Shown here: in pieces, positions 6,947-15,983 of the stretch
Layout of the letters: each line of letters opens with the position of its first letter
How positions within the stretch are numbered: position 1 is the stretch's first letter
Assembly: GCA_048173955.1 (NCBI GenBank)
Contig: DBEYOB010000176.1
Span: forward strand, 1-54,424
From: CAZUFB01 sp048173955
Lineage (GTDB): Bacteria; Actinomycetota; Coriobacteriia; Coriobacteriales; UMGS124
Direction: 5' to 3'
Length of the DNA stretch: 54,424 nucleotides
Program-made: the position numbers and the translations under genes
Notes under the pieces: model-generated
Told to the model about the DNA's origin: nothing
The model's input: the letters and a program-made list of their open reading frames with translations, nothing else
Databases searched by the model: none

Positions 6947-9900
6947 TCACTCGTCTTCCCCCTTCTCAACCTCAAGCCCACGCTCACGGGTATAGCGAAC
7001 GCAATGTCCAAGCACCGTTGTCTCGAAGACCCCCTCTGCCCTGCGTTCGAGAAGCAACGCCAGACGTCCTGCAAGCCACGGAGACTCCTGCCATGCGCCC
7101 ACATAGTTGCCGCATGAACCTTCCAGCTCGTCGATAAGCTCGTCGATACATTCGGGGCGACACAGAGAAAGAGGCAGACGGACCGCCGACTGCGCGGCGA
7201 CGCGCGCCACGTCGTCCGGGGGAATCTCCCCGACCGGCACCTCGGATCCGCACAAAACGCCGCGCTTTTCGTCGCCAACCCACGGCAGCAAATAGATCAA
7301 GCCGTCACGCAACTCGAAAAGCAGTACTTCGACCGTTTCCTGCGTGTCGCGCACCGCACGTTGACCGCGGTCTTCATCGCGCCCGGCGAGCGGGGACGCC
7401 ATGGTGCGCGGCTCGTACCAATCAACCAGCGTGCCCTCATCCCGCACCATCTCGTACACGCTCTGAATGCAACACGTCGCGGCACGCTCCTGCTTGTGGA
7501 ACCTGTCCTCAGAGCGCTTTTTGCAAGCCACCGCGTAGCCCTCGCCCCATGAAACAGGAAGCGAGACCGCAACGTCGTCACTGTACGCGCGGCGCACCAA
7601 ACGGGCGATATCGTTCGGTAGCGACAAATCGCACACCGCGCCTGGGCCTTCCATTTCCAGAACGGCAAGGGCCTCGAGCAGCGACGCGCGGTAGTAGACG
7701 CGCTCAACCGCGCGGTCAAATCGCGGAATCTCCCCATCCCAGCCGGCAATGCCGCGCAAGTAGCAGTTCGCGGCGCGGAGACGCGGAGGCCTCTCGAATC
7801 CGCTTTGGCCGCGCAGGTGACGATGCAGGCGGCCGATGCGCTGCATGAGGAGATCAATCGGCGCGACATCGGTGACCATCATGTCGAAATCGATGTCGAG
7901 CGACTGTTCGAGCACCTGCGTGCCCACCACGACAAGCCGCTGCGGCCTAGTACCGTCGTGCACGTTCGACTTGGGCCCCAAGCACCCCCGCAGGCATTCC
8001 TCGTTTTCCATGCGGTCGACATCGATAAAACGAGCGTGGGTCAAAATGATTGGCACTGACTCCAACTCCCGCTCGAGCACATCGGCGATGCGCTGGGCCC
8101 TCGTCACGGTATCGCATATGACACCCGCACAACCGCCATCGGTCAGGGTGTCGCATAGCAGGGCGACGAGTTCGTCATCGCCATCCCCCATAAGGTGCAT
8201 GCGCACCCCGAGCGTTCTTCCCGAAGCGGCCGGGGAGACGGAACGCACCTCCTGGCCATCCGTATAGGTGAGCAGCGGGTATGCGTCATGGCTGATCGGG
8301 GCAGATGAAAGCACGGGCTCCTCGGAAACGTGGTCAGATGGGTCCCGGGCAGCGGGGGCTTGCCTCTGCCACGGTTTGAGCCGTTTAAACGCAGGGCGAG
8401 ATATTTCCCCACAAGAAGCCCTCCAGCCGCTCCGATATGCCTCGACCAACCCGTCGCGCAGGTTTTCGGGCAGCGTCGCGGACAGCAGGATCACCGGCGT
8501 GCGCGTGCCACCGAGCCATTCGAGAGCGCGTTTCAGATATCGCTGCATGTAATCGTCATAAGCATGGCACTCGTCGATGACGACCACCTTGTTGACAAGC
8601 GCAAGCTGGCGCAGCGCGAGATGCTTCATCGCCAGCGCCCCCATCAAGACCTGGTCGACGGTGCATACCAGGAAATTCGCAAGGACGCCCTTCTTCCTGC
8701 CCTGCAGCCATTCGGAGACGACGACGTCCTCGGTCGGTTCCGCCACCGTGCCGCGTTCGCGTCGCGGCGCGCCCTCGCCGCCGTCGACGTCGACCGTCCC
8801 GGGGCTCATCGCAAACGACGCGCGGGCGATTCCTTGGAATTCGTCGTTGAGACCCGCCTTACCATGCGCGAGATACACGCTGCGGTCTCGGCCGTCCCCG
8901 GCATGCGGGAGACGACGCAGCCACTCATGCACGCGGCCGAACATCGCGTCGGTGGTTGCCATCGTTGGCAATGCGATGCAGACTCCCCCGCGGCCGGAGC
9001 GCTGCGCCATGGTTTCCGCAGCCGCAAACGCAGCCTCGGTCTTCCCTTCGCCCATAGGCGCCTCGATGATCAGCAGGCCAGGGTCGGCGACGTTTTGGGC
9101 GATTTCGACGGCGACGCGTTGCATAGGCCGGAGCTTTGCTCCCTGGGGCAGAGAGAACCGGGCACAGAAACGCTCGTCGGCGTCGACCAGTCCCGAATCG
9201 GTCGCATGCCAATATGGCAGCAGACCGAGACCCTTCCATGCGCGATCGCCACGGCGCCCGAAAGCCTCCCGAGAAAGCGTCCCATCCACCTCGAGCTGTT
9301 CGGAGGCAAGGTTTTCACAACCGCCGTCATCGTATTCATCGGCTTCATCGTCCCCACCCACCAAACGCATGAGGGGAAACAAGAGCTGGTTACTTGCAAT
9401 CCAGTCGACGATGATGACAAGACCCGTCGCGATCGCCGCGGCCTGGGGACTGAGGAACCGGGGCTTGGCAAGCAAGCCCTCCACCTCGCCGGAGCCGCAC
9501 CAGCAGACCGCGCAATCGATGAGCTCGCGCTGCACATCGGTCCACGCCGATCCATAGTCCTCGTGCGTGCCCATTTCGCCGGGGCGATTGGTGCGCGCAT
9601 CCAGAAGATTCCCTTTTCCCGGCGGCCTGCCGTGATGACCGCCGATGATAGCGGCGAACGAACTCGCCCGATCCTTTTCCCATCCCCACACGTTCGTCAG
9701 ATAACTTTCGAAAATGACCTCCCCCGCAACCGGGTGCGCAGGGAGCGAAGAAAGGACCGCTCGAAAGGGAAGGCCTGCTTTGCGCGGCTTCCATGCGAGG
9801 CTCACCGCACCCTCGCCCGGAAGCCGACCGCAGGGGCGCGCTTGGAACGCCGGAGTCGCCTTGCCGATGTCGTGCAGACCGGATACCAGACGAAACAACG

Positions 9901-10117
9901 TGCGGGCAAGCGCCTGGTCGCCCCCGAGGCCGCAGGCTAGGATGTCGCGCGTTCCCGGCGGGACCCATTCGTCCCAAAGGCGTTCCGCAACGCCGATCGA
10001 ATCGAGCATGTGGACGTAAAGCGGAAGCCACCCCTCCCCCTCGCCGCCGTCCGATTTTCCCCAAAGGGAACGTGCCCGCTGCGAAAGTTCCACGACGCCC
10101 CGCTCCTCAACAGCCAT
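6947..10117 (-). CDS. cas3: CRISPR-associated nuclease-helicase Cas3, type I-E
   Basis: A 1056-residue protein, longer than the 888 of E. coli. The HD nuclease signature LVSGLHDIGKATPAFQ is at residues 78-93. The helicase part follows, with Walker A EAPMGEGKTEAAF near 350, the DEAH-type box VVIDECHAYD near 515, LLSATLP soon after, and motif VI MQRIGRLHRH near 760. Cas3 is recruited by Cascade to nick and degrade target DNA. The ATG at 10117 was chosen because the conserved part begins soon after; its Shine-Dalgarno sequence (AGGA) is weak and distant. The frame stays open upstream through repeated DNA, which is not protein. Confidence 0.95.
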   Translation of the reverse strand: MAVEERGVVELSQRARSLWGKSDGGEGEGWLPLYVHMLDSIGVAERLWDEWVPPGTRDILACGLGGDQALARTLFRLVSGLHDIGKATPAFQARPCGRLPGEGAVSLAWKPRKAGLPFRAVLSSLPAHPVAGEVIFESYLTNVWGWEKDRASSFAAIIGGHHGRPPGKGNLLDARTNRPGEMGTHEDYGSAWTDVQRELIDCAVCWCGSGEVEGLLAKPRFLSPQAAAIATGLVIIVDWIASNQLLFPLMRLVGGDDEADEYDDGGCENLASEQLEVDGTLSREAFGRRGDRAWKGLGLLPYWHATDSGLVDADERFCARFSLPQGAKLRPMQRVAVEIAQNVADPGLLIIEAPMGEGKTEAAFAAAETMAQRSGRGGVCIALPTMATTDAMFGRVHEWLRRLPHAGDGRDRSVYLAHGKAGLNDEFQGIARASFAMSPGTVDVDGGEGAPRRERGTVAEPTEDVVVSEWLQGRKKGVLANFLVCTVDQVLMGALAMKHLALRQLALVNKVVVIDECHAYDDYMQRYLKRALEWLGGTRTPVILLSATLPENLRDGLVEAYRSGWRASCGEISRPAFKRLKPWQRQAPAARDPSDHVSEEPVLSSAPISHDAYPLLTYTDGQEVRSVSPAASGRTLGVRMHLMGDGDDELVALLCDTLTDGGCAGVICDTVTRAQRIADVLERELESVPIILTHARFIDVDRMENEECLRGCLGPKSNVHDGTRPQRLVVVGTQVLEQSLDIDFDMMVTDVAPIDLLMQRIGRLHRHLRGQSGFERPPRLRAANCYLRGIAGWDGEIPRFDRAVERVYYRASLLEALAVLEMEGPGAVCDLSLPNDIARLVRRAYSDDVAVSLPVSWGEGYAVACKKRSEDRFHKQERAATCCIQSVYEMVRDEGTLVDWYEPRTMASPLAGRDEDRGQRAVRDTQETVEVLLFELRDGLIYLLPWVGDEKRGVLCGSEVPVGEIPPDDVARVAAQSAVRLPLSLCRPECIDELIDELEGSCGNYVGAWQESPWLAGRLALLLERRAEGVFETTVLGHCVRYTRERGLEVEKGEDE

Positions 10118-10187
10118 CTGCGAATCCCGTCCTCTCGTCTCGCACTGGCCCCATGATACGCGCCGACCGGAAGGAATGAATCGCGCA

Positions 10188-10265
10188 CCTGTGCGGGCTG
10201 GCAGCCTTGGGGCTGCACGCCTGTGCGGGCTGACGCCCTTGGGACTGCACGCCTGTGCGGGCTGA
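10188..10265. repeat. 32-bp tandem repeat, about 2.5 copies
   Basis: Units beginning CCTGTGCGGGCTG start at 10188, 10220 and 10252, exactly 32 bp apart. The first holds a hairpin GCAGCC-TTGG-GGCTGC. The third unit runs directly into the 120-bp element at 10253. The units look like an amplification of that element's terminal repeat. Confidence 0.85.
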
Positions 10266-10372
10266 CGGCTGTAAAGTTTCTGAAAACCTTCAGGGTTTTT
10301 CAGCAAAGTGCCTGGTCAAGTTTATAACACCTTAAACCTTCGCGAATATTTAACACCTGTCAGCCCGCACAG
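10253..10372. repeat. 120-bp inverted-repeat element, copy A
   Basis: The ends are CTGTGCGGGCTGAC-GGCTGT (10253-10272) and ACACCTGTCAGCCCGCACAG (10353-10372), imperfect inverted repeats of 20 bp. A second element at 33237-33356 has the same length and ends, and shares TTCTGAAAA and GCCTGGTC in register. The element has no coding capacity. It is MITE-like or an intergenic structured repeat. No target-site duplication was identified. Confidence 0.8.
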
Positions 10373-10379
10373 CCGTCCC

Positions 10380-10427
10380 CGCCCGGCCGCTCCACCGCCC
10401 GGCCGCTCCACCGCACGGCCGCCCCCG
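10380..10427. repeat. 16-bp tandem repeat, three copies
   Basis: CGCCCGGCCGCTCCAC occurs at 10380-10395 and 10396-10411, with a diverged third unit at 10412-10427. Together with the element to its left, it fills most of the 450-bp gap between cas3 and the YqhA gene. The rest of the gap (10118-10187 and 10428-10566) shows no confident gene or promoter. Confidence 0.8.
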
Positions 10428-10566
10428 CCTTGCCGCACGCATAGCCGCGGCGGAGCGGGGTATAAGGGTTTGAAAGACTGCCGCATGGCCAACAAGACTG
10501 CCGCATGGTCAGCGCATGAAGGCGAAAATGACCGTACAGCAAAAGGACGAGAAGGAGACGAGCGCC

Positions 10567-11193
10567 ATGGCCCAGCACATCGACGAGAAGACCGAGGCCG
10601 CACCCGCTCCGACGACGAGCACCCCCGTCTCCGCGACACCCGATTCGCTCGAACGGCAGCAGATCGCCGCCAAGAACAGACGCCTGCGCAAGCTTGTCGA
10701 ACGCCGGCGCACCACCGCGCACCGCATCGCCGGCAGCACGCGCTTCATGGCGATCGTCCCCATCGTGGGCCTGTTCGTCGCCGCCATCGCCATGACGGTC
10801 GCCACGCTCGTCTCGACGGTCCGCGTGACCGTCGAGGTGGTCCAGGGACACGTCACCATGCAGGACATGCTCGTCGACTACATCGAATACGCCGACTTCT
10901 TCCTGCTTTCGATCGTGCTCTACATCATGTCGGTCGGGCTGTACTCGCTGTTCATCGATGACGACATCGACCTGCCGCCCTGGCTCGCCGTCCACACGCT
11001 CGACGACCTCAAGGAGAAGCTCGTGAGCGTCATCGTGGTGGTGATGGGCGTGTTCTTCCTCGGGCGGCTCATCCACGGGGCTCAGTCGTTCGACCTGCTG
11101 TGCATGGGCGTCGGCATCGGCGCCGTCATTCTGTCGCTCGCCTACTTCGTGCGCCACATCATGGTCGCACACAAGGAGAAGGAGGGCGAGTAG
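10567..11193 (+). CDS. YqhA/UPF0114-family membrane protein
   Basis: A 208-residue protein with a polar, basic N-terminal tail of about 60 residues. About four hydrophobic segments follow, near residues 60-80, 105-125, 155-175 and 185-200. The segment DLKEKLVSVIVVVMGVFFL and the earlier EYADFFLLSIVLYIMSVGLYSLF are typical of the UPF0114 (YqhA) family, whose function is not established. The ATG at 10567 has AAGGAG nine bases upstream; an in-frame ATG at 10516 lacks a good site. It stands alone, upstream of a convergent CapA-like gene. Confidence 0.85.
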   Translation: MAQHIDEKTEAAPAPTTSTPVSATPDSLERQQIAAKNRRLRKLVERRRTTAHRIAGSTRFMAIVPIVGLFVAAIAMTVATLVSTVRVTVEVVQGHVTMQDMLVDYIEYADFFLLSIVLYIMSVGLYSLFIDDDIDLPPWLAVHTLDDLKEKLVSVIVVVMGVFFLGRLIHGAQSFDLLCMGVGIGAVILSLAYFVRHIMVAHKEKEGE

Positions 11194-11297
11194 GGCAGAC
11201 CGATCGTCCTACGCCGCGGTGAGCCCGGCTCGATTCCGCCCGGTCCGATCCCGGCCCGCTCGCGCATCTCTGCCGCCGCTCTACGTCGATCGTCGCG

Positions 11298-12944
11298 CTA
11301 CACGTCGATCGTCGCGGCGGAGGTTCCCACGACGCCCGCCGTCGTGTCGACGAGCCACTGGCGCGGGTTGTCGAGACCGGCGAGCAGCTCGTTGCGAACG
11401 GCGTCCTCCGCTGCGTAGGTCTTGACGAACCGCACGGTGTCCGTCCCGCCCTCCAGGTGCTCGACGAGCGGATGCCACACGACGTTTTCGACGGCGATGC
11501 CGCCGGGACCCACATCGTCGCGCAGCGATGCCTCCTCCTCCGCCACGCGGGCGAAGTCGAAGCTCACCATGCCCGACAGCACCGTCTTGGGGTTGTTGTG
11601 GTAACCGCTCAGAAAGTCCCCGAGACCGAACGCGCACAGCATCCTGCCGCCGCCGGCACGCGCGACCCACTCGACCGGCTGCACGACGTGCACGTGGCTG
11701 CCGATGACGGCATCGACCCCCGCATCGGCGCACACCTGGGCATAGTAGCGCTGCTCGTCGGACGGCTCGAACGTGTATTCGTCACCCCAGTGCATGTAGA
11801 CGAGCACCGCATCGGCCGCATCGCGCGCACGGGCGACGTCCGAGCGGATGGTCGTCTCGTCGATGGCAACCGCATAGTGGTTGTTCGGCAGATCCGAAAG
11901 CTCGTAGCCGTTCTGACCGTAGCAGTAGGCGAGCACCGCCACGCGGATCCCGTTGCATTCGAACATCCGCACCGTCTGGCGGTCCTCCTCGCTGCGGTAC
12001 GAACCGCAGGTCAGAACGCCGTCGTGGGAGCCCCACACGTCGAGGGCGTGCTCGATGCCGTCGGTCCAGATGTCGTAGGTGTGGTTGGTCCCCAGATTGA
12101 CGACGCGCCACCCTGCGGCCACCACCGCATCCGCCATGGAGTCGGGGGTGTTGTAGCTCGGATAGGACATGTAGTCGAACGTCTCCGTCCCGCCGAGCAC
12201 CGTCTCCTGGTTGATGAACGAGACGTCGTAGCCGTCCCGCACGACCGGGGCGACCTCGGCGTAGAACGGGGAGAAGTCGTAGGCGCCGTCGCCCGGCGAC
12301 CCGGCCCAGGAATCGGCGAGGGCGAGGATGTTGTCGTTGGCCAGGTTGTCCCCCACCGCGGAGAACGTGAGGCGGCCCGGCCCGCTCGACGTGGTGCGGC
12401 CTCGGTCGAGCACGAGCGTGGCGACGCCGCCTTCCTCGCCCGCCACGGTCGTCCCGACCGCGGGGGCGTCCGTCGCGGGAGAGTCGTCCACGGGGGTGCC
12501 TGCGGCAGACGAGGGGACCGCATCGGCACGCGCGCCGGCCGCCGACCCGTCCTTCCGCGATCGGCCTGCGACGCACGAGGAGATGCCCCATGCAGCCAGG
12601 CCTACGGCAACCAGGCCGCCCGCAGCCGCCGCGATCAGCGTGCGGCGGGTGAGCGCGGGCCCCCGGCCGCCGACCGTCGCCGCGCAGGGGGCGTCGGTCC
12701 AGGCGCCCTCCCCGCCGCCGTCCGCAAATCTGGCGGCGTCCGCATGCCCCTCGCCATCGGATTCGGCGAACTCGGTGCCGTCCTCCGCATACCAGTGCGT
12801 GGACGCGGCGCCTTCGTGCAACTCCCCCGGCAAGGCATGTCCCCACGCATCGAGCCGCTCTCCAGACCGGTCGTCTGCACCGTCGTCGGCGGGACGGCGC
12901 CTGTCGAAGCGTCGGTTGTCGTCGCCTTCGGGCATGTATGCCAC
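11298..12944 (-). CDS. CapA-family (PgsA-like) metallophosphatase-fold protein, membrane-anchored
   Basis: A 548-residue protein. Residues 1 to about 110 are acidic and low in complexity. A hydrophobic segment (RTLIAAAAGGLVAVGLAAWG) follows and anchors the protein. The CapA domain then runs to the C-terminus, with LTFSAVGDNLAND, FINQETVLGG, VVNLGTNHTYD, VYMHWGDEY and AVIGSHVHVVQPVE as metal-site-like motifs. CapA relatives take part in capsule or poly-gamma-glutamate synthesis, but many act elsewhere on the cell surface, so the substrate is unknown. A GTG at 12944 lies five bases after AGGGGAG and is favoured over the ATG at 12935. No capsule synthesis genes are adjacent. Confidence 0.8.
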   Translation of the reverse strand: MAYMPEGDDNRRFDRRRPADDGADDRSGERLDAWGHALPGELHEGAASTHWYAEDGTEFAESDGEGHADAARFADGGGEGAWTDAPCAATVGGRGPALTRRTLIAAAAGGLVAVGLAAWGISSCVAGRSRKDGSAAGARADAVPSSAAGTPVDDSPATDAPAVGTTVAGEEGGVATLVLDRGRTTSSGPGRLTFSAVGDNLANDNILALADSWAGSPGDGAYDFSPFYAEVAPVVRDGYDVSFINQETVLGGTETFDYMSYPSYNTPDSMADAVVAAGWRVVNLGTNHTYDIWTDGIEHALDVWGSHDGVLTCGSYRSEEDRQTVRMFECNGIRVAVLAYCYGQNGYELSDLPNNHYAVAIDETTIRSDVARARDAADAVLVYMHWGDEYTFEPSDEQRYYAQVCADAGVDAVIGSHVHVVQPVEWVARAGGGRMLCAFGLGDFLSGYHNNPKTVLSGMVSFDFARVAEEEASLRDDVGPGGIAVENVVWHPLVEHLEGGTDTVRFVKTYAAEDAVRNELLAGLDNPRQWLVDTTAGVVGTSAATIDV

Positions 12945-13162
12945 AGCATCTCCCCTTCCCACGGCAATGCTCCCCTGTCGCACCCAGCGCGCTCGACCCC
13001 TTCGCAAAGGCGCGCGGCGGCATCCCATCCCGCAGCGGATGCCGTGGGGCCATTGTACGCCCGAACGCGCACATCCGGACCGCACCCGAGCAGCCTTGCG
13101 GCAAACGGAAGGCGCGCCGCCGTCCTTCGCCATACCATCCTGCAGGCGTGCGAACCCGTCCG

Positions 13163-13190
13163 CCGGCGCGCAGACCTGCCGTCTGCGCCG
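13163..13190 (-). terminator. Possible hairpin terminator after the LysR gene
   Basis: GCGCAGAC (13168-13175) and GTCTGCGC (13181-13188) form an 8-bp stem with a 5-nt loop, 31 bp after the stop of the LysR gene. There is no clear U-run, so termination strength is uncertain. Confidence 0.4.
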
Positions 13191-13218
13191 GGTTCCGCAC
13201 CGCGGCACGTCCCGACGG

Positions 13219-14139
13219 CTATTCCAGCAGCACGCCCGCAGCCTCCTCGTCGCGCACGCGCCGCTCCTCGAGGTCGCGCGCGAACGCCGCTATGGTCTCG
13301 TACAGCTCGCGCGCCGCCGGGGAGAGGCGCCTCTTATCGAGCGCGGAGAGCCCGATAGAGCGGCATTCCTGCGGCAGGAGGCGCAGCACCTTCAGGTCGC
13401 CCTCGAGCCCCTTGGCCGTGAGCGCCGCCATCACCGATATGCCGCGGCCGCAGGCGACCATCGCCATGATCGAGGTGTCGTCGAGCAGATGGTAGCTCGC
13501 GTGGAACCGCAGCCCGTATTTGCGGAAGAGTAGCTGGACGTCGGCGTCGGATCCCTCGCGCTGGATGACGAAGCTCTGGTCGCGCATCTCGTCGATGGTG
13601 ATGTAGCCGGGAATGGACGTCTCGAAGTCGGGCCGGACGATGCAGATGAGCGGGTCCTGGTAGAGCGCCTCGACCTCGAGGTCGGAGGTGCACGAGGTCG
13701 ACAGGAAGCCGAAGTCGACGACGCCGTTCTTGATCCAGCCGATCACGTCGTCGTAGCCGCCCTCGTAGAGGTCGATCTTGATGCCGGGGTAGCGCGCCCC
13801 GAAGCGCTCGAGGATGGCGGGCATCCAGTTCGTGCACACGCTGTTGAAGATGCCGAGGCGCACGGTGCCGCGTTCGAGGCCGTTGAGCTGGTCGATCGTC
13901 TGCTGGAGCGCCTCTTCGCCGGTCAGGAGCTGCAGGATGGCCCCGTAGAGCTCCTTGCCGTACTCGGTCATCACGACGCCGCCGCGCGTACGGCTGAAGA
14001 GCTTGAACCCGACCTGGCGCTCGGCGTCGCTCACCGCATGGCTGATGGCCGACGGCGTCATGTGCAGCACCTCGGCCGCCTTGATGAAGTTGCCCTGCTG
14101 GACGATGGTGTGGAAGATGCGGCAAAACGTGAGCGTCAT
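13219..14139 (-). CDS. LysR-family transcriptional regulator
   Basis: A 306-residue protein. The N-terminal winged helix has FCRIFHTIVQQGNFIKAAEV, then LHMTPSAISHAVSDAERQVG and LFSRTRGGVVMTEYG, the classic LysR DNA-binding pattern. A two-lobe effector domain occupies residues of about 90 to 295. The inducer is not known. It starts 56 bp after the end of the HTH-aminotransferase gene on the same strand, so co-transcription is likely and it may regulate amino-acid metabolism. The Shine-Dalgarno sequence is weak (GGAG, 13 bases away). Confidence 0.9.
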   Translation of the reverse strand: MTLTFCRIFHTIVQQGNFIKAAEVLHMTPSAISHAVSDAERQVGFKLFSRTRGGVVMTEYGKELYGAILQLLTGEEALQQTIDQLNGLERGTVRLGIFNSVCTNWMPAILERFGARYPGIKIDLYEGGYDDVIGWIKNGVVDFGFLSTSCTSDLEVEALYQDPLICIVRPDFETSIPGYITIDEMRDQSFVIQREGSDADVQLLFRKYGLRFHASYHLLDDTSIMAMVACGRGISVMAALTAKGLEGDLKVLRLLPQECRSIGLSALDKRRLSPAARELYETIAAFARDLEERRVRDEEAAGVLLE

Positions 14140-14195
14140 GGCGGTCGTCTGGCTCCGTCCGTTCGAAGAGGTCCCGATCGCGGCGCCGTCGGCGC

Positions 14196-15740
14196 CTACT
14201 TCTGCCGATAGTAGCTCAAAAAGTCGGCCAGCTTGTCGACGGCCTCCTTGAGCACCTCGATGCGCGGAAGGTACACGATGCGGAAGTGGTCGGGCTGCTT
14301 CCAGTTGAACCCGCCGCCGTGCACGATGAGGATTTTCTTGTCGCGCAGCAGATCAAGGGCGAACTGCTCGTCGTTGGTGATGTTGAACCGCTCGACGTCG
14401 AGCTTCGGGAAGATGTAGAACGCCGCCTTGGGCTTGACCGCGCTGACGCCGGGGATGTTGTTGAGCGCCTCGTAGATGTAATTGCGCTGCTCGTAGACGC
14501 GCCCGCCGGGCACGATGTAGCTCTCGACGCTCTGATGACCCCCCAGCGCGGTCTGCACGATCGACTGGGCGGGCACGTTGGAGCACAGGCGCATGTTCGA
14601 GAGCATGTTGAGACCCTCGATGTACCCGCGCGCGGCGGTCTTGTTGCCGCTCAAGACCATCCACCCGATGCGGTAGCCGGCGATCATGTGCGACTTGGAG
14701 AGCCCACTGAAGGTCACGCAGAACAGGTCGGGCGCGAGCGAGGCGATCGAGACGTGCTCGCCGCCGTCCATGACGAGGCGGTCGTAGATCTCGTCGGAGA
14801 AGATGATGAGCTGGTGCTCGCGAGCGATTTCGACGATCTGCTCGAGCACCTCGCGCGGGTAGAGCGCGCCGGTGGGGTTGTTCGGGTTGATGATGACGAT
14901 CGCCTTGGTGCGGTCGCTCACCTTGGAGCGCATGTCGTCGAGGTCGGGGTACCAGTCCGCCTGCTCGTCGCAGACGTAGTGAACGGGCCTGCCGCCGGCA
15001 AGCGTGACGCACGCCGTCCACAGCGGGTAGTCGGGGGACGGGACGAGCACCTCGTCGCTGTCGTCGAGCAGGGCCGACATGCTCAGGTTGATGAGCTCGC
15101 TGACGCCGTTGCCCGTGTAGATGTCGTTGATCGTGACGTTGGGTATGTGCTTGAGCTGGGCGTACTGCATGATGGCCTTGCGGGCAGAGAAAAGCCCCTT
15201 CGAGTCGGAGTAGCCCTCGCAGTCGGTCAACTGGCGCCGCATGTCGTAGATGACCTCGTCGGGCGTGCGGAAGCCGAACGGGGCGGGGTTGCCGATGTTG
15301 AGCTTGAGGATGTGCTCGCCGTCCTCCTCCATGCGCGCCGCCTCGTCCACGACCGGGCCGCGGACGTCGTACAGGACGTTGTCGAGCTTCGAGGACTTCT
15401 TGAACTCGCGCATGGTGCCTCTCCCTTGTGTGTCGGGGCCCTTCGCCCCATCGTCTTCCGCCGGCCGCCACTGCCCCGCGTCGGGGTGCACGTCCTCCGC
15501 CGCGGGCGGCTGTGGGCATGCGCCTCCGCCCATGAGCCATTCCTCGCCGACGCCCAGCTCCTGCGCCAGAAAGCGCAGCGTATCGGCACGCGGGACCGTC
15601 TTGCCCGCCACATACTGGCTGATGTGGCTCTTTCCCAGCTTAACGCCCTGGGCCTCGGCCGCCCGGACCAGGTCGACCTGCTTGAGGTCCAGACGCGCCA
15701 TCGCCTCCTTGAGGCGGGCCGCAAACGCGTCCTTTGCCAT
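14196..15740 (-). CDS. XRE-type HTH domain fused to an AlaA-like alanine aminotransferase
   Basis: One uninterrupted 514-residue frame. Residues 1-70 form a Cro/C1-type HTH (LKQVDLVRAAEAQGVKLGKSHIS... then KTVPRADTLRFLAQELGV). Residues 71-109 are a Pro/Asp-rich linker. From M110, MREFKKSSKLDNVLYDVRGP starts a complete class I/II aminotransferase of the AlaA type. It has LNIGNPAPFGF, INPNNPTGA and the PLP lysine in FSGLSKSHMIAGYRIGW near residue 348. It should interconvert alanine and glutamate with their 2-oxoacids. The start at 15740 has GGGAGG six bases upstream. M110 (15413) also has GGGAG seven bases upstream, so a stand-alone enzyme may also be made. TTGAAC half-sites surround the promoter. 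Confidence 0.88.
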   Translation of the reverse strand: MAKDAFAARLKEAMARLDLKQVDLVRAAEAQGVKLGKSHISQYVAGKTVPRADTLRFLAQELGVGEEWLMGGGACPQPPAAEDVHPDAGQWRPAEDDGAKGPDTQGRGTMREFKKSSKLDNVLYDVRGPVVDEAARMEEDGEHILKLNIGNPAPFGFRTPDEVIYDMRRQLTDCEGYSDSKGLFSARKAIMQYAQLKHIPNVTINDIYTGNGVSELINLSMSALLDDSDEVLVPSPDYPLWTACVTLAGGRPVHYVCDEQADWYPDLDDMRSKVSDRTKAIVIINPNNPTGALYPREVLEQIVEIAREHQLIIFSDEIYDRLVMDGGEHVSIASLAPDLFCVTFSGLSKSHMIAGYRIGWMVLSGNKTAARGYIEGLNMLSNMRLCSNVPAQSIVQTALGGHQSVESYIVPGGRVYEQRNYIYEALNNIPGVSAVKPKAAFYIFPKLDVERFNITNDEQFALDLLRDKKILIVHGGGFNWKQPDHFRIVYLPRIEVLKEAVDKLADFLSYYRQK

Positions 15741-15772
15741 GACCCACCTCCCGGTCGCATCTCCAACGGGCT

Positions 15773-15909
15773 TTGAACCGCCACGCCGAAGGCGGCTGAG
15801 TTCAATTTCATGCGTTGAATTATGCGCGAGTTCAACGATGGTTCAATTGTTGGAGAACGGTTTTGAACTTATCCGCAAATATTCCACAGCGGGTTCGCCA
15901 AAGTTGAAC
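15773..15909. promoter_or_regulatory. Cluster of seven TTGAA(C/T)/GTTCAA half-sites
   Basis: Half-sites start at 15773 (TTGAAC), 15800 (GTTCAA), 15814 (GTTGAAT), 15830 (GTTCAAC), 15841 (GTTCAA), 15863 (TTGAAC) and 15903 (GTTGAAC). The 15801-15819 pair forms TTCAA-N9-TTGAA. They lie on, between and beside the -35 and -10 boxes of the downstream HTH-aminotransferase gene. The pattern fits an autoregulatory operator for its XRE domain. That is inference. Confidence 0.65.
15819..15846 (-). promoter_or_regulatory. Predicted promoter of the HTH-aminotransferase gene
   Basis: On the minus strand TTGAAC is followed by 16 bases and CATAAT. The predicted start near 15812 gives a leader of about 70 nt to the ATG at 15740. 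The -35 box itself is one of the repeated TTGAAC half-sites. Confidence 0.65.
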
Positions 15910-15983
15910 CGTCGGGACCGAGGCCATTCACCCTCCCTTGGAAAACCGCGCAACGGCGCCTGCCGGCGTCGACCCGAACGCGA

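Noticed and set aside
10188..10265. 32-bp tandem repeats as a second CRISPR array
   Set aside because: Units are contiguous with no variable spacers between them, and the sequence matches the end of the 120-bp element rather than the array repeat.
12942..12971. Possible lipoprotein signal in the CapA-like protein (ISSC)
   Set aside because: The hydrophobic segment lies more than 100 residues from the start and the residues before Cys do not fit a lipobox, so a plain membrane anchor is more likely.
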